A DNA stretch of 64,000 nucleotides from Promicromonospora sp. Populi (GCF_041081105.1 NZ_CP163528.1:682001-746000); one strand, 5' to 3'; shown: positions 51,836 to 60,966, numbered from the stretch's first letter. A program made the numbers and translations. The notes: generated from the sequence alone by a model not told the origin.

Positions 51836-53083
51836 TCAGCCGTTGCCGCCTGGCGCGGCGCTCTCGAGCTGCTCGGTGACGCTCTCCTCGAGGTTCTCGG
51901 TGGCGTTCTGCTGTGCGTCCTCGGCGCCCTGCTCGATCTCCTGCTCGATCGAGTTCAGGGCGTCCTCCCTGGCGTCCTCGATCTCCTGGTCCACGGTGTC
52001 CTGCACGTCCTGCTGCACGTTCTGCGTGGCCTCCTGCGCGTAGCCGATGATGCCGCCGACGGCGAACACCACGATCCACGCGACGACCGCCAGGGCGTAG
52101 GGCCAGATCGCCAGCGAGGTGTTCAGCGACTTGATCGTGTTGAACAGGCCGGCGAGCGCTATGCCGAGCACGGGGATCGTCATGTTCGCGGCCTGGTCGG
52201 ACCACTCGGGGTTGAGGTTGAGCATGGCCAGCACACCGTCGCCGATCCCGCGGAACAGCGGGAACTGGGAGACGTCGGGCATGACGTCGAACCCGGGGAT
52301 CAGCCGCACGAGCTGATAGACGCTCAGCGCGAGCAGGATCCGCGGGATCCACGCCAGGACGGCGCCCGCCGCCGAGCCGCCCCCGTTCGAGTCGTCGCGG
52401 TCCCGGTCGTGGCGCGACGACGGCGTCGTCGGCTGGGACCCCTGCGCGGGGTAGCCCCGGTCAAAGGGGCTGGGCTGACCCTGCTGCTGGCCGGCCTGGC
52501 CGTAACCCTGTTCGCCGTAGCCGGGCTGCCCGTAGCCCGGCTGTCCGTAACCTGGCTGAGCCGGCTGCCCGTAACCCTGCTGCCCGGGCTGGCCATAACC
52601 CGGCTGTCCGTAGCCCGGCTGAGCCGGCTGGCCGTACCCCTGCTGCCCATAGCCCGCCTGGACCGGTTGCCCGTAACCGGGCTGTCCGGGCTGGCCGTAA
52701 CCGGCTGGTTGCCCGTAGCCCGGCTGGCCCTGCCCGTAGCCGGGCTCGCCCGGGAAGGCGGCGGGGGCCTGCACCTGCGTCGGCTGCTCGGTCTCGAACG
52801 GGCGGAACGGCCGCGCGGGCGGCGGTGTCGCGGCCCGGTAGTCGCGCTGCGCCTGGGCCGCACCCGACGGCGGCATCACCTGGGTCGACTCGTCGACGCC
52901 GGAGCCTGCCTGGTTGCCCTGAGCCCACTGGTCGGCGGCCTGGCCCGCCCGGATCGCATCCATCCGCTGCGTCGCGGCATACGATGACTGGGCACCGGGC
53001 TGAGCGCCCGGGCGAGTGGGCCGTCGCTGGATCTGCGTAGGGTCGGCCGCCGGGGGAATACGGCGGGTGGGCTCGTCGGACAC
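51836..53083 (-). CDS. GYGQP-repeat membrane protein, kinase-less paralogue of the neighbouring kinase
   Basis: 415 aa, GTG start with GAGGAG 8 nt upstream; it begins SDEP like the downstream kinase (SDET). Residues ~110-235 are an extended GYGQP/GYGQ repeat rich in Gly, Tyr, Gln and Pro. Transmembrane segments follow ([23 protein letters not shown]...) almost identical to the kinase's C-terminus, then an acidic Gln/Glu coiled coil. The protein lacks a kinase domain altogether. The repeats could form a low-complexity, phase-separating or phosphorylatable tail (inference). Confidence 0.82.
   Translation of the reverse strand: MSDEPTRRIPPAADPTQIQRRPTRPGAQPGAQSSYAATQRMDAIRAGQAADQWAQGNQAGSGVDESTQVMPPSGAAQAQRDYRAATPPPARPFRPFETEQPTQVQAPAAFPGEPGYGQGQPGYGQPAGYGQPGQPGYGQPVQAGYGQQGYGQPAQPGYGQPGYGQPGQQGYGQPAQPGYGQPGYGQPGYGEQGYGQAGQQQGQPSPFDRGYPAQGSQPTTPSSRHDRDRDDSNGGGSAAGAVLAWIPRILLALSVYQLVRLIPGFDVMPDVSQFPLFRGIGDGVLAMLNLNPEWSDQAANMTIPVLGIALAGLFNTIKSLNTSLAIWPYALAVVAWIVVFAVGGIIGYAQEATQNVQQDVQDTVDQEIEDAREDALNSIEQEIEQGAEDAQQNATENLEESVTEQLESAAPGGNG
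52480..52735 (-). repeat. Degenerate tandem repeats encoding GYGQP units
   Basis: About a dozen degenerate copies of a CCGTAGCCCGGCTG-like unit (plus strand) recur at irregular 15-33-nt spacing. They encode [12 protein letters not shown] in the leftward protein. This is coding-sequence repetition, not a separate element. Confidence 0.75.
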
Positions 53084-53251
53084 GCGGAAGACTCCTCGGT
53101 TGTGGACCCGGTTTCGACACCTGTTTGCGCGAGAACCTACCAGGTGGGGTGATTGCCCCGTTGGGGTGGCCAGGCGGCCGAACATGTCCGACCCTTGCAT
53201 CGGGGGCGAACCGACGCAACGCCGCTTACCCAGGAACTTCGGAGGAAACGC

Positions 53252-55045
53252 ATGAGCTCTGGCACCGTGCCCCGCTGGCCCCGGATCGACGCGATAGTCC
53301 GGGAAGACGGCTCAGGTGAGGTGACGATCGACGGGGAGTTCCACCCCATCACCACGGGCAGCCTGGAAGAGGCACGCGTGGAGGTGTTGCGCCGGGTGAC
53401 GGAGAACGCGGCGAAGGTCGGCCTGCCCGTCCGAGCCTCGGCGACCGGTCCCGAAGGGCTCTGGAACCTGATCGTGCACCCGGACGGCACGGTGGTCCCG
53501 GAGGAGGACGAGCTCGCACCGCCGTCGTCCTCGACACCGCAGGCCCCGCCGTCGTCTCCGACGCCGGTCGTGGCCCCCGGTCCGGAGCCCGTGCCGCCGA
53601 CGGCGACCGGGCCGGTGTTCGAGGCCGCGCCGCCCGCGGACTTCTCTCCGGGCGCCCCCGCGGGCGGGGACCAGCTCGGCTCCTCCGGGATCGATCCCGA
53701 GGACACCGTGCGTCGTGCCCCGCGGGACCTGGACGCACCCGACGTCGCGGCCCCGAGCACGGGCTCGGTCGACCGGGTGGCGGCTCCGGCCGACGTCGAC
53801 CCGGGACCCGGGGCGAGCGTGCCCTACGCGCCGGAGGGCCCAGGCCAGGGCGTGGACCAGGCCGGGCGTCCCGGTGTGGCCGACTGGGTGCGCGAGAACG
53901 CCGCGGACGGCGCGCCGGGCGGCGTGGCCGGGAGCGTGGCCGGCGGTATGCCCGCCCGCGCGGCGAACCCCATGGCCAACCCCATGGCCAACCCCATGGC
54001 CAACCCCGTGTCGGGACCCATCAGCGCGGTACCGACCGCGGGGAGCGGCGGATACGACAGCGTGTCCGCGCCGCCGTCGGACCCCGCATACGGGGGCGAG
54101 GGCGACGACGCCCCGCGCTCGCGCCGCGAGGCGCGGGCTTCCTTCCTCACGCACCAGCAGGACGAGGACCCCGCGACGCGCGGCTTCCGCGGGGCGCTGA
54201 CGCGGATGGGCATCCGGGTCGGGCCGAACGAGGCGGAGCGCGCCGAGCGCGCCGACGAGCGCGCGGTCAGCCAGCACTGGCCCGGGCCGAGGACCATCTC
54301 CGTGGTGAACGGCAAGGGCGGGGCGGGCAAGACGCCGTCGACCGTGCTGCTCGCGGCGGTCTTCGCGCAGTTCGGCGGCGCGGGCGTGGTGACCTGGGAC
54401 AACAACCAGACGCGCGGCACCCTGGGCTGGCGCACCGAGCAGGGGCCGCACGAGTCCACGTTGCTGGACCTGCTGCCGCAGACGGACCGGCTGCTCGGTC
54501 CGTCGGCGCAGGCCGCCGACCTCGCGCGGTACGTGCACCACCAGACGCGCGACCGGTTCGACGTGCTGCGGTCCAAGCCGATAGCGATGGCGAACGAGCA
54601 GCGGATCGAGCCGCAGGACGTGGACGCCATCCACTCCGTGCTCTCCAAGTACTACCGGATGATCCTCATCGACTCCGGCAACGACGAGTCCGACCCCATG
54701 TGGCAGCGGATGATCGACCTGACCGACCAGCTCGTGGTCGCCACCACCACGCGCGACGACCACGCGGAGGCCGGCGCCCTGCTGCTGGAGGCCCTTGCCA
54801 CTCGGGACGGCCGGTCGGCCTACCTGGCGCAGCAGGCCGTGGTGGTGGTGAGCCAGGCCGACCAGAAGGAGCCCGCGAGCGAGCTGGAGAAGGTCGCAGA
54901 CGGGTACCGGTCGCTGGCCCGCGAGGTGGTCACCATCCCGTTCGACCCGGCGATGGTGGACGGTCACCTGCGGTACGGCGCGCTGCGTCCGGACACGCGG
55001 CGGGCCTGGCTCGCGGGCGGCGCGGCGGTGGCCGGCGGGCTGTGA
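53252..55045 (+). CDS. ParA/MinD-like ATPase with long disordered N-terminus
   Basis: 597 aa. Residues ~1-90 form a small domain ([26 protein letters not shown]). A Pro/Ala/Gly-rich linker runs to ~340 and contains NPMA repeated three times. The deviant-Walker ATPase (~345-590) has [19 protein letters not shown] with KGGAGKT (P follows where T/S is usual), [13 protein letters not shown] and [12 protein letters not shown]. Such proteins are found near ESX/WXG100 or cell-envelope loci in actinomycetes. ATG 53252 follows GGAGGA. It is divergent from the kinase-like membrane-protein operon. Confidence 0.87.
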   Translation: MSSGTVPRWPRIDAIVREDGSGEVTIDGEFHPITTGSLEEARVEVLRRVTENAAKVGLPVRASATGPEGLWNLIVHPDGTVVPEEDELAPPSSSTPQAPPSSPTPVVAPGPEPVPPTATGPVFEAAPPADFSPGAPAGGDQLGSSGIDPEDTVRRAPRDLDAPDVAAPSTGSVDRVAAPADVDPGPGASVPYAPEGPGQGVDQAGRPGVADWVRENAADGAPGGVAGSVAGGMPARAANPMANPMANPMANPVSGPISAVPTAGSGGYDSVSAPPSDPAYGGEGDDAPRSRREARASFLTHQQDEDPATRGFRGALTRMGIRVGPNEAERAERADERAVSQHWPGPRTISVVNGKGGAGKTPSTVLLAAVFAQFGGAGVVTWDNNQTRGTLGWRTEQGPHESTLLDLLPQTDRLLGPSAQAADLARYVHHQTRDRFDVLRSKPIAMANEQRIEPQDVDAIHSVLSKYYRMILIDSGNDESDPMWQRMIDLTDQLVVATTTRDDHAEAGALLLEALATRDGRSAYLAQQAVVVVSQADQKEPASELEKVADGYRSLAREVVTIPFDPAMVDGHLRYGALRPDTRRAWLAGGAAVAGGL

Positions 55046-55065
55046 CCGGCCCGGCTCGCACCGGT

Positions 55066-55120
55066 CCGGCTCAGACCCGCCCGGCTCAGACCCGCCCGGC
55101 TCAGACCCGCCCGGCTCAGA
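55066..55120. repeat. 15-bp tandem repeat, three full copies and one partial
   Basis: CCGGCTCAGACCCGC is repeated at 55066, 55081 and 55096, with a partial copy from 55111 that covers the stop of the convergent YdjM-like gene. It fills the gap between the ParA-like and YdjM-like stops. Slippage-prone; no further function apparent. Confidence 0.8.
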
Positions 55121-55937
55121 ACGGGAGGGCCGCGACGATCTGGTACCAGATGGCCATGGTGTCGTAACCCATCTGGTCCAGCAGGGCCCACACGATGCCG
55201 GTCACCGCGTACAGCGACACGGGGATGAGGAAGATCCACTCGCGGACCGATCCGGCGTCGCCCAGGATCGGGAGCGAGAGGTTGCCGCCGGCGCGCCACA
55301 TCCAGTCGAGCTCGAGCCCGCGCTTGTTGCGCATCCAGTAGGGGGAGCGGAACTTCAGCGGCCAGAGCAGCGGCACGCCGTTGGTGGTGATCAGGTCGCC
55401 CACGATGTGCACGGTGCAGCCGAGCGCCACGCTGAACGGCATCCAGTACCACTCCTCGGGCGCGAAGATCGCGATGAGCACCGCCAGCGTGACGGACATG
55501 GTCCACGGCAGGAGCTTGGTGTCGCGCGTGATCTTGAGCGCCTTGAGCGCGAACGCGACCAGGAGCACGCACATGATGCCCGGGCCGATCAGGATCGCCC
55601 CGAACAGCGCGTCACCGGTATCGATGCTCAGGAGGCTCAGCGCCCAGGCGATGGCCGTGAACACGGCGATGCCGAGGATCGAGTGCGTGCCCTTGCGGTG
55701 CCCGCCCGAGACGGCCTCGATGCCCTTCACGACGACGTTCGAGACCGGCCTCAGCGAGTTCGCGATGGTGCCGGAGTGATGATCGGCGTCGGGCAGCAGG
55801 GCCGCGCCCGCGCAGACGAGGGCCCCGGTGAACACGCTCGCGTCCGACACGGGGTACCAGCCGAAGGCGATCGGCGTCGACGCGGTGACCGCTATCCAGG
55901 CCGCGGCTCCAGTCGCGGCGTGGTTGCCTCCCATCAT
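55116..55937 (-). CDS. YdjM/DUF457-type membrane-bound metal-dependent hydrolase
   Basis: 273 aa with about eight transmembrane helices. Motifs shared with YdjM-like proteins are MGGNHAATGA at the start, LLPDADHHSGT (metal-binding Asp/His), GGHRKGTHSILG and TVHIVGDLITTNGVPLLWPL. E. coli YdjM is LexA-regulated; no SOS box is visible here. The catalytic reaction of the family is unproven. ATG 55937 has GGAGCG 8 nt upstream, and the adjacent ATG at 55934 is also possible. Confidence 0.87.
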   Translation of the reverse strand: MMGGNHAATGAAAWIAVTASTPIAFGWYPVSDASVFTGALVCAGAALLPDADHHSGTIANSLRPVSNVVVKGIEAVSGGHRKGTHSILGIAVFTAIAWALSLLSIDTGDALFGAILIGPGIMCVLLVAFALKALKITRDTKLLPWTMSVTLAVLIAIFAPEEWYWMPFSVALGCTVHIVGDLITTNGVPLLWPLKFRSPYWMRNKRGLELDWMWRAGGNLSLPILGDAGSVREWIFLIPVSLYAVTGIVWALLDQMGYDTMAIWYQIVAALPF

Positions 55938-56075
55938 GGTGGTGTGCGCTCCAGTTCCCGGGGTGTCCCGATGAGATTTAACCTGTCTGACCAGGTATGT
56001 CACCGGGAAGTGAAGCAGAGAACACGGGGGAGCCAGGGGAGGGCACGCCGAGCAAGCAGTCAGCCGAGCAACCAG

Positions 56076-56573
56076 TCAGGCGCCCGTCACGAACGCGTAG
56101 TGGTGGAAGTGCTGGTCGCGCACAAAGCCCTCCGACTCGTACAGGCCCTGCGCCGCGACGTTGTCCCACGCCGTGGCCAGCGAGACCCGGATCGCGCCGG
56201 CCTCCTTGGCACGGCGGCACGTCTCCTGCACCAGCGCGCGGCCGGCGCCCGTCCCGCGGGCGGTGGGGGAGACGAACAGGTCGTTCAGCACCCACGACCG
56301 GCTCAGGCTCACGGACGACCAGGTGGGATAGCTCTGCGCAAAACCGACCAGCTCGTGGCCGTCGCCGGACGCCGCCTCGTCGCCGTCCGGCAGGAGCGCC
56401 GCGACCAGCAGCACGCTCTCGCCCGCATCGCGGCGGGCGGTCAGATAGGCGCGCGCCTCGGCGGCCGGCACCTCCTGGTCGTAGAACCTGAGGTACTGAC
56501 GGAACAGGTCGACCACGGCATCGACGTCGTCGTCGGTCACGGGGCGCACATCAACAGACACGCTTGCGATCAT
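56076..56573 (-). CDS. GNAT-family N-acetyltransferase
   Basis: 165 aa. It opens VDVRPVTDDDVDAVVDLFRQYL, with the acetyl-CoA-binding A motif LFVSPTARGTGAGRALV (R-x-x-G-x-G/A) and motif B TAWDNVAAQGLYESEGFVRD at the C-terminus. It acetylates an unknown amine or protein. ATG 56573 opens the fold; an in-frame upstream extension is Pro/Gly-rich and not GNAT-like, and no strong ribosome site supports either. Confidence 0.88.
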   Translation of the reverse strand: MIASVSVDVRPVTDDDVDAVVDLFRQYLRFYDQEVPAAEARAYLTARRDAGESVLLVAALLPDGDEAASGDGHELVGFAQSYPTWSSVSLSRSWVLNDLFVSPTARGTGAGRALVQETCRRAKEAGAIRVSLATAWDNVAAQGLYESEGFVRDQHFHHYAFVTGA

Positions 56574-56679
56574 GTCAGGCCGAAGGGGGTGGGCGCCATG
56601 ACCTCCCGCGATACCGGGGTGATCCACCGGGGTGATACAGGCCGGAACACGTCAGCCTCCGCAGCGGTTGGAACGAACG

Positions 56680-57741
56680 ATGAATACCCAGCCACGCTTG
56701 TCCGTCCTTGACCTTGTGCCCGTCCGTTCGGGCCAGACCAGCGCGCAGGCCCTCGCGGCCTCGCTCGACCTGGCAGCGCTCGCCGACCGCCTCGGCTTCG
56801 AGCGCTACTGGTTCGCGGAGCACCACAACATGGCGGCGGTGGCGGCGTCGTCGCCACCGGTCATGATCGCCGCGGCCGCCGCGCGGACCTCCCGCATCCG
56901 GGTGGGGTCGGGCGGTGTGATGCTCCCGAACCACGCGCCGCTCGTGGTGGCGGAGCAGTTCGCGGCGCTGGAGGCCATCGCCCCGGGCCGGATCGACCTC
57001 GGCATCGGCCGTGCCCCGGGCAGCGACCCGGTGGTCACCTCACTGCTACGGGCCACGGGTCCGACGGCGGACGTGGACCGGTTCCCGCAGCACGTCACCG
57101 ACATCATGGCTCTGATGGAGCCCGACGGCGCCCGCCTGCGGCTGGTCTCCGGCGACATCTACGACGTGCGGGCCACACCCGCCGCCGGGAGCGTCCCGAC
57201 CGTGTGGCTGCTCGGCTCCAGCGACTACTCGGCGCGCCTCGCCGCGGAGCTCGGCCTGCCGTACGTGTTCGCCAACCACTTCTCCGGCCAGGGCATGGAC
57301 CAGATCCTCGCCCTGTACCGGGACGGCTACCGACCCTCGGCGGAGCACCCCGAGCCGCGCACGTTCCTTACGGTCAACGCGGTAGCGGCGCCGACGTCGG
57401 ACGAGGCGAACGACCGCGCCCTGCCGCAGCTGCGGCAGATGGCCCGGCTGCGGTCCGGCCAGAAGCTCGGCCCGCTCGAGACGGTCGAGGAAGCGCTGCG
57501 CGCCGCGGCCGACGAGCCCGCTGACGGCCTGATGGCCCAGTCCATCGAGGCGATGCGGACACGCTGGGTGATCGGCGACGCCGAGCACGTGGCGGCCGAG
57601 GTGCGTGGGCTGGCCGAGCGGCACGGCGTCGAGGAGGTCATGCTCGTCCCCGTCGCCGGATCGCGCGACGACGAGCCGCTGGACGCGACGTTCGGCCGCG
57701 CCCAGACCCTGGAGCTGGTGGCGGGCGCCCTGACCGCCTGA
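56680..57741 (+). CDS. LLM-class flavin-dependent oxidoreductase
   Basis: 353 aa. Bacterial-luciferase-like TIM barrel: SVLDLVPVRSGQTSAQAL, FERYWFAEHHNMAAVAASSPPV, RIDLGIGRAPGSDPV and PTVWLLGSSDYSARLAAELGLPYVFANHF. The MsnO8-like subgroup carries exactly this RAPGSDP element. It uses FMN or F420 to oxidise an unknown substrate. Expression is toward the tandem SDR operon, but a promoter and operator lie between them. Confidence 0.9.
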   Translation: MNTQPRLSVLDLVPVRSGQTSAQALAASLDLAALADRLGFERYWFAEHHNMAAVAASSPPVMIAAAAARTSRIRVGSGGVMLPNHAPLVVAEQFAALEAIAPGRIDLGIGRAPGSDPVVTSLLRATGPTADVDRFPQHVTDIMALMEPDGARLRLVSGDIYDVRATPAAGSVPTVWLLGSSDYSARLAAELGLPYVFANHFSGQGMDQILALYRDGYRPSAEHPEPRTFLTVNAVAAPTSDEANDRALPQLRQMARLRSGQKLGPLETVEEALRAAADEPADGLMAQSIEAMRTRWVIGDAEHVAAEVRGLAERHGVEEVMLVPVAGSRDDEPLDATFGRAQTLELVAGALTA

Positions 57742-57744
57742 GGG

Positions 57745-57802
57745 TTGCCTGGTCGGGGGATCGGGTGCATAGTGGGAGTGGCCAACCAACAAGTTGGTTG
57801 GC
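57745..57802 (+). promoter_or_regulatory. Promoter and perfect TetR-type operator of tandem SDR operon
   Basis: TTGCCT (57745-57750) and CATAGT (57768-57773) are separated by 17 bp. Just downstream, GCCAACCAAC (57781-57790) and GTTGGTTGGC (57793-57802) form a perfect inverted repeat around AA. A regulator bound there would block the promoter; the TetR gene at the operon end is the natural candidate. Confidence 0.75.
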
Positions 57803-57840
57803 AGCCCGCAGAAGCATCCAGCAGCAATTCGAGGAGTCCC

Positions 57841-58749
57841 ATGTACACCGTCCCTGACCAGACCGGTCGTACCGTCGTCGTCACCGGTGCCAACAGCGGC
57901 ACGGGCCGCGAGGCCGCCAAGCGACTCACGGCCGCGGGTGCCCGCGTGATCCTTGCCGTCCGCAACCCCGAGAAGGGCGCCGACGCGCTCGCCGAGGTCC
58001 TCGCGACCCGGCCCGACGCGCAGGCGGAGGTGCGGATCCTCGACCTGGCAGACCTGGCGTCGGTGCGTGCGTTCGCCGACGACCTCCTGACCGACCTCGA
58101 CCACCTCGACACCCTCGTGAACAACGCCGGAGTGATGGTCCCGCCGCAGCGGCACCAGACCGCCGACGGCCACGAGCTGCAGTGGGGCACCAACTTCCTG
58201 GGCCCGTTCGCGCTGACCAACCTGCTCCTGCCGCTGCTCCTGGCCGCGCCCGCGCCGCGGGTCGCCACGATGAGCTCGGGGGCGGCCAACGGTGGGCGGA
58301 TCGACTTCGACGACCTCGACTGGGAGCGCCGCCCGTACCGCGCGTGGCCCGCCTACCAGCAGTCCAAGCTCGCCGACCTGCACCTCGCCCAGCACCTCGC
58401 GCAGCTGGCCCGGAGGCGCGACTGGGCGCTGGTCAGCACCGCGGCCCACCCTGGCTTCACCCGGACGAACCTCCAGGTCACAGGGCCGAACATGGGCCGG
58501 GAGCGGAGGGCCGGCTGGACCCCGCTCTCACTCATCCCGTCGATGGCGCCCCCGGAGGGCGCCGGCTCGATCCTGCTCGCCGCGGCCGACCCGGCCGTGG
58601 AGCCCGGCGCGTACTACGGGCCTCGGTTCGGTCTGGTCGGTAAGCCCGGCCCGGCCCGCCTCAACCGGCGTATGCGCGACGCCGCGGAGGCGGCCCGCCT
58701 CTGGTCGGTCGCCGAGGACATCACGTCGACCACCGTGCCGGCCCGCTGA
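57841..58749 (+). CDS. SDR oxidoreductase, protochlorophyllide-reductase/retinol-dehydrogenase-like (copy 1)
   Basis: 302 aa. TGANSGTG (the Rossmann turn with Thr where Ile is usual), LVNNAGVM, catalytic YQQSK and the group-specific HELQWGTNFLGPFALTNLLLPLL. It resembles long SDRs acting on retinol or other lipophilic alcohols. Copy 2 immediately downstream is highly similar throughout, so the pair arose by tandem duplication. GAGGAG lies 4 nt before the ATG. It is the first gene behind the perfect operator at 57781-57802. Confidence 0.9.
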   Translation: MYTVPDQTGRTVVVTGANSGTGREAAKRLTAAGARVILAVRNPEKGADALAEVLATRPDAQAEVRILDLADLASVRAFADDLLTDLDHLDTLVNNAGVMVPPQRHQTADGHELQWGTNFLGPFALTNLLLPLLLAAPAPRVATMSSGAANGGRIDFDDLDWERRPYRAWPAYQQSKLADLHLAQHLAQLARRRDWALVSTAAHPGFTRTNLQVTGPNMGRERRAGWTPLSLIPSMAPPEGAGSILLAAADPAVEPGAYYGPRFGLVGKPGPARLNRRMRDAAEAARLWSVAEDITSTTVPAR

Positions 58750-58776
58750 CCGGCGGACATGGTTAGGGTGAGGAGC

Positions 58777-59691
58777 ATGTCGGCACCACGTCCCGACCCG
58801 GACCAGACCGGGCGCACCGTCGTCGTCACGGGCGCGAACAGCGGTACGGGCCGCGAGGCCGCCAAGTGGTTCGCGAGCGCCGGCGCCCGGGTGGTCCTCG
58901 CGGTCCGCAACCCCGAGAAGGGCGCCGACGCGCTGGCCGAGATCTGCGCGGCGTCGCCGGGCGCGCAGGCCGAGGTGCGGCTGCTCGACCTCGCCGACCT
59001 CGGATCGGTCCGCAGGTTCGCCGACGAGCTGTCGCGGGACCTCGACCGCCTCGACACGCTCGTCAACAACGCGGGCATCTCGATCCCGCCGCAGCGGTAC
59101 GAGACGGCCGACGGCCACGAGCTGCAGTGGGGCACCAACTTCCTGGGGCCGTTCGCGCTGACCAACCTGTTGCTGCCGCTGCTCCTGTCGGCGCCGGCTC
59201 CGCGGGTCGCCACGATGGGCTCGTTCGCGGGGAACCAGGGGCGGATCGAGTTCGACGACCTCGACTGGGAGCGCCGCCCGTATCGGGCGCTGCCCGCCTA
59301 CGCGCAGTCGAAGCTGGCCGACCTGCACCTCGCGCGGCACCTGGCGCGGCTGGCCGAGGGGCGCGGCTGGCCGCTGGTCAGCACGGCGGCCCACCCTGGC
59401 CTGACGCGGACGAACCTCCAGGTCACCGGGCCCAGCATGGGTCGGCAGCAGCCGGTCCGCTGGTCGGGCGGCGTGCTGCCGATGGCGACTCCCGAGGCCG
59501 GTGTCGGCTCGCTGCTGGTCGCCGCGGCCGGCGACGGGGTCGAGTCGGGTGCCTACTACGGGCCGCGGTACGGGCTGGCCGGGCCGCCGCGGCGCGCGCT
59601 GCTGAACCGCCGCATGCGCGACGCCGGGGCCGCGGCCCGCCTGTGGGCGGTCGCCGAGGACGTCACGTCTACGGCGGTGCCGGCCCGGTGA
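58777..59691 (+). CDS. SDR oxidoreductase, tandem paralogue (copy 2)
   Basis: 304 aa. It retains TGANSGTG, NNAGIS, YAQSK and the same LQWGTNFLGPFALTNLLLPLL block as copy 1, and ends RLWAVAEDVTSTAVPAR versus RLWSVAEDITSTTVPAR in copy 1. Differences concentrate in the substrate loop after TGPSMGR (QQPVRWSGGVLPM versus ERRAGWTPLSLIPS), suggesting substrate divergence. ATG 58777 abuts GAGGAG very closely, so a start a few codons upstream (GTG 58768) is possible. Confidence 0.88.
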   Translation: MSAPRPDPDQTGRTVVVTGANSGTGREAAKWFASAGARVVLAVRNPEKGADALAEICAASPGAQAEVRLLDLADLGSVRRFADELSRDLDRLDTLVNNAGISIPPQRYETADGHELQWGTNFLGPFALTNLLLPLLLSAPAPRVATMGSFAGNQGRIEFDDLDWERRPYRALPAYAQSKLADLHLARHLARLAEGRGWPLVSTAAHPGLTRTNLQVTGPSMGRQQPVRWSGGVLPMATPEAGVGSLLVAAAGDGVESGAYYGPRYGLAGPPRRALLNRRMRDAGAAARLWAVAEDVTSTAVPAR

Positions 59692-60281
59692 GCGCCGACG
59701 TCGGGCGCGCCCCGACACCCGAGCGCATCCTGGAGGCCGCGGCCGAGGAGTTCGCGCAGTACGGGCTCGCCGGTGCCCGCGTGGACCGGATCGCCGAGGG
59801 CGCGGCGGCCAACAAGCAGCGCATCTATGCGTACTTCGGTGGCAAGGAGTCGCTGTTCGACCAGGTGGTGGGCGCGCGGATCCTCGACCTGCTGGACGCC
59901 GTGCCGTTCGACGCCGACGACCTGCCCGGCTACGCCGTCCGCCTGTTCGACTTCACGATCGGCCACCCCGAGCTGATCCGGCTCCTGCTCTGGCACACGC
60001 TGGAGCGGCCGGGGATGCTCGGTGCCCTGGAGCGGTCGGCGACCTCCAGCGCGGCCAAGGTGGTCGCGCTGCGTGACGCCCAGGCGCGGCACCCGGAGCG
60101 GCTCGACGCCACGGTGCCGCCGGACCGGCTGCTGGGGCAGGTCCTGGCCACGGTGCACGGATCGATCCTCATGGTCGGCGGCATGCTGGCCGTCCCGGAG
60201 GGCACGGCGCTGGTGGACGACGTCCGCGCCGACGTCCACCGCGCCGTCACGCGGGTCATCGCCCCGGCGTCAGACGGGTGA
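59688..60281 (+). CDS. TetR/AcrR-family regulator of the SDR operon
   Basis: 197 aa, GTG in a 4-nt overlap with copy 2. The DNA-binding domain is PTPERILEAAAEEFAQYG then VDRIAEGAAANKQRIYAYFGGKESLFDQV. The ligand domain includes FTIGHPELIRLLLWHTLERPG. Being the last gene behind the perfect inverted repeat at 57781-57802, it most likely autoregulates the operon. The inducer is unknown but would plausibly be an SDR substrate. Confidence 0.9.
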   Translation: MSADVGRAPTPERILEAAAEEFAQYGLAGARVDRIAEGAAANKQRIYAYFGGKESLFDQVVGARILDLLDAVPFDADDLPGYAVRLFDFTIGHPELIRLLLWHTLERPGMLGALERSATSSAAKVVALRDAQARHPERLDATVPPDRLLGQVLATVHGSILMVGGMLAVPEGTALVDDVRADVHRAVTRVIAPASDG

Positions 60282-60286
60282 ACGAC

Positions 60287-60333
60287 AAAGGTCAGGTGAC
60301 CGACAACCTTGAGTTGTCGATCACCTGACCTTT
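60287..60333. terminator. 21-bp hairpin between TetR and HNH genes
   Basis: Arms 60287-60307 and 60313-60333 pair with one G-T mismatch around CTTGA, and the plus strand ends TTTT. Convergent genes on both sides make it a bidirectional terminator. Confidence 0.85.
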
Positions 60334-60355
60334 TGCAGACCTCGCCGTGCCCGGG

Positions 60356-60826
60356 CTAGGCCGCGCGGGCCGCCCGGTGCCGGATGGCGCGCGCGTACTC
60401 CGCGCGGGGGACGTGTGGCGTCACGTGCAGCAGCATGCCGGCCTCGGCCGGCGTGCGGTCCGCCTTGTGCGAGTTGCACTGGTAGCAGGCGGCAACCAGG
60501 TTCATCCACGTCGAGGGTCCCCCGCGGGACCGGGGCAGGATGTGGTCCACCGTCTCGGCGGGACCGCCGCAGTACGCGCAGATGCCGTCGCGCCGCTTGA
60601 CACCCATCTTGGTGCACGCGGGCGCTCCGTCCGACTTGTAGAGCCACCGCATCGTCACGTACCGGACCAGGCGCAGCACACGCGGTAAGGGGAACGGCCC
60701 GAAGGAGCGGCCATCGACCGCCTCCTCGACGACCGCGACCTCGCGCACGAGCATGTGGATGGCATGCCGGACCGATACCCGGTGCAGCGGCTCGTAGCCG
60801 GCATTGAGGACAAGGACGTCGGCCAC
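60356..60826 (-). CDS. HNH endonuclease family protein
   Basis: 156 aa, GTG start with AAGGAG 8 nt upstream. The HNH domain (~82-140) has two zinc Cys pairs, CAYCG and CYQCNSH, flanking VDHILPRSRGGPSTWMNLVAAC, with the catalytic His in VDH. Residues 1-70 (VLVLNAGYEPLHRVSVRHAIHML) are typical of the stand-alone actinobacterial HNH group that is present in nearly all genomes of the phylum. It is not part of a mobile element here. Its cellular role is not established. Confidence 0.9.
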   Translation of the reverse strand: MADVLVLNAGYEPLHRVSVRHAIHMLVREVAVVEEAVDGRSFGPFPLPRVLRLVRYVTMRWLYKSDGAPACTKMGVKRRDGICAYCGGPAETVDHILPRSRGGPSTWMNLVAACYQCNSHKADRTPAEAGMLLHVTPHVPRAEYARAIRHRAARAA

Positions 60827-60906
60827 GGGCCTGCTCCTTCCGGTGAGCTTGTCGTTCTCGGTACTTCTCGCTGTTCCTACGTGCTGGTGCAGCCCCGAGA
60901 CGACAA

Positions 60907-60940
60907 GAGCCGCCCGGGAAAAGACATCCCGAGGCGGCTC
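60907..60940 (-). terminator. Terminator after 44-aa small gene
   Basis: GAGCCGCC (60907-60914) pairs with GGCGGCTC (60933-60940), and inner CGGGA pairs with TCCCG around a short A-rich loop. It lies just downstream (leftward) of the small gene stop. Confidence 0.65.
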
Positions 60941-60966
60941 ACGTTCACTGGTCCGGCAGAACCGGA

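Noticed and set aside
52480..52735. Regular repeats that might be a CRISPR array.
   Set aside because: Units are short, degenerate, in frame, and encode GYGQP in a plausible protein; there are no unique spacers or cas genes.
54300..54345. Chromosome-partitioning ParA with ParB and parS.
   Set aside because: No parB or parS is adjacent, and the protein has a long disordered N-terminus and lies by envelope kinase genes.
60356..60826. HNH gene as part of an intron, intein or mobile element.
   Set aside because: It is a stand-alone gene with a normal terminator and no flanking repeats or disrupted host gene.
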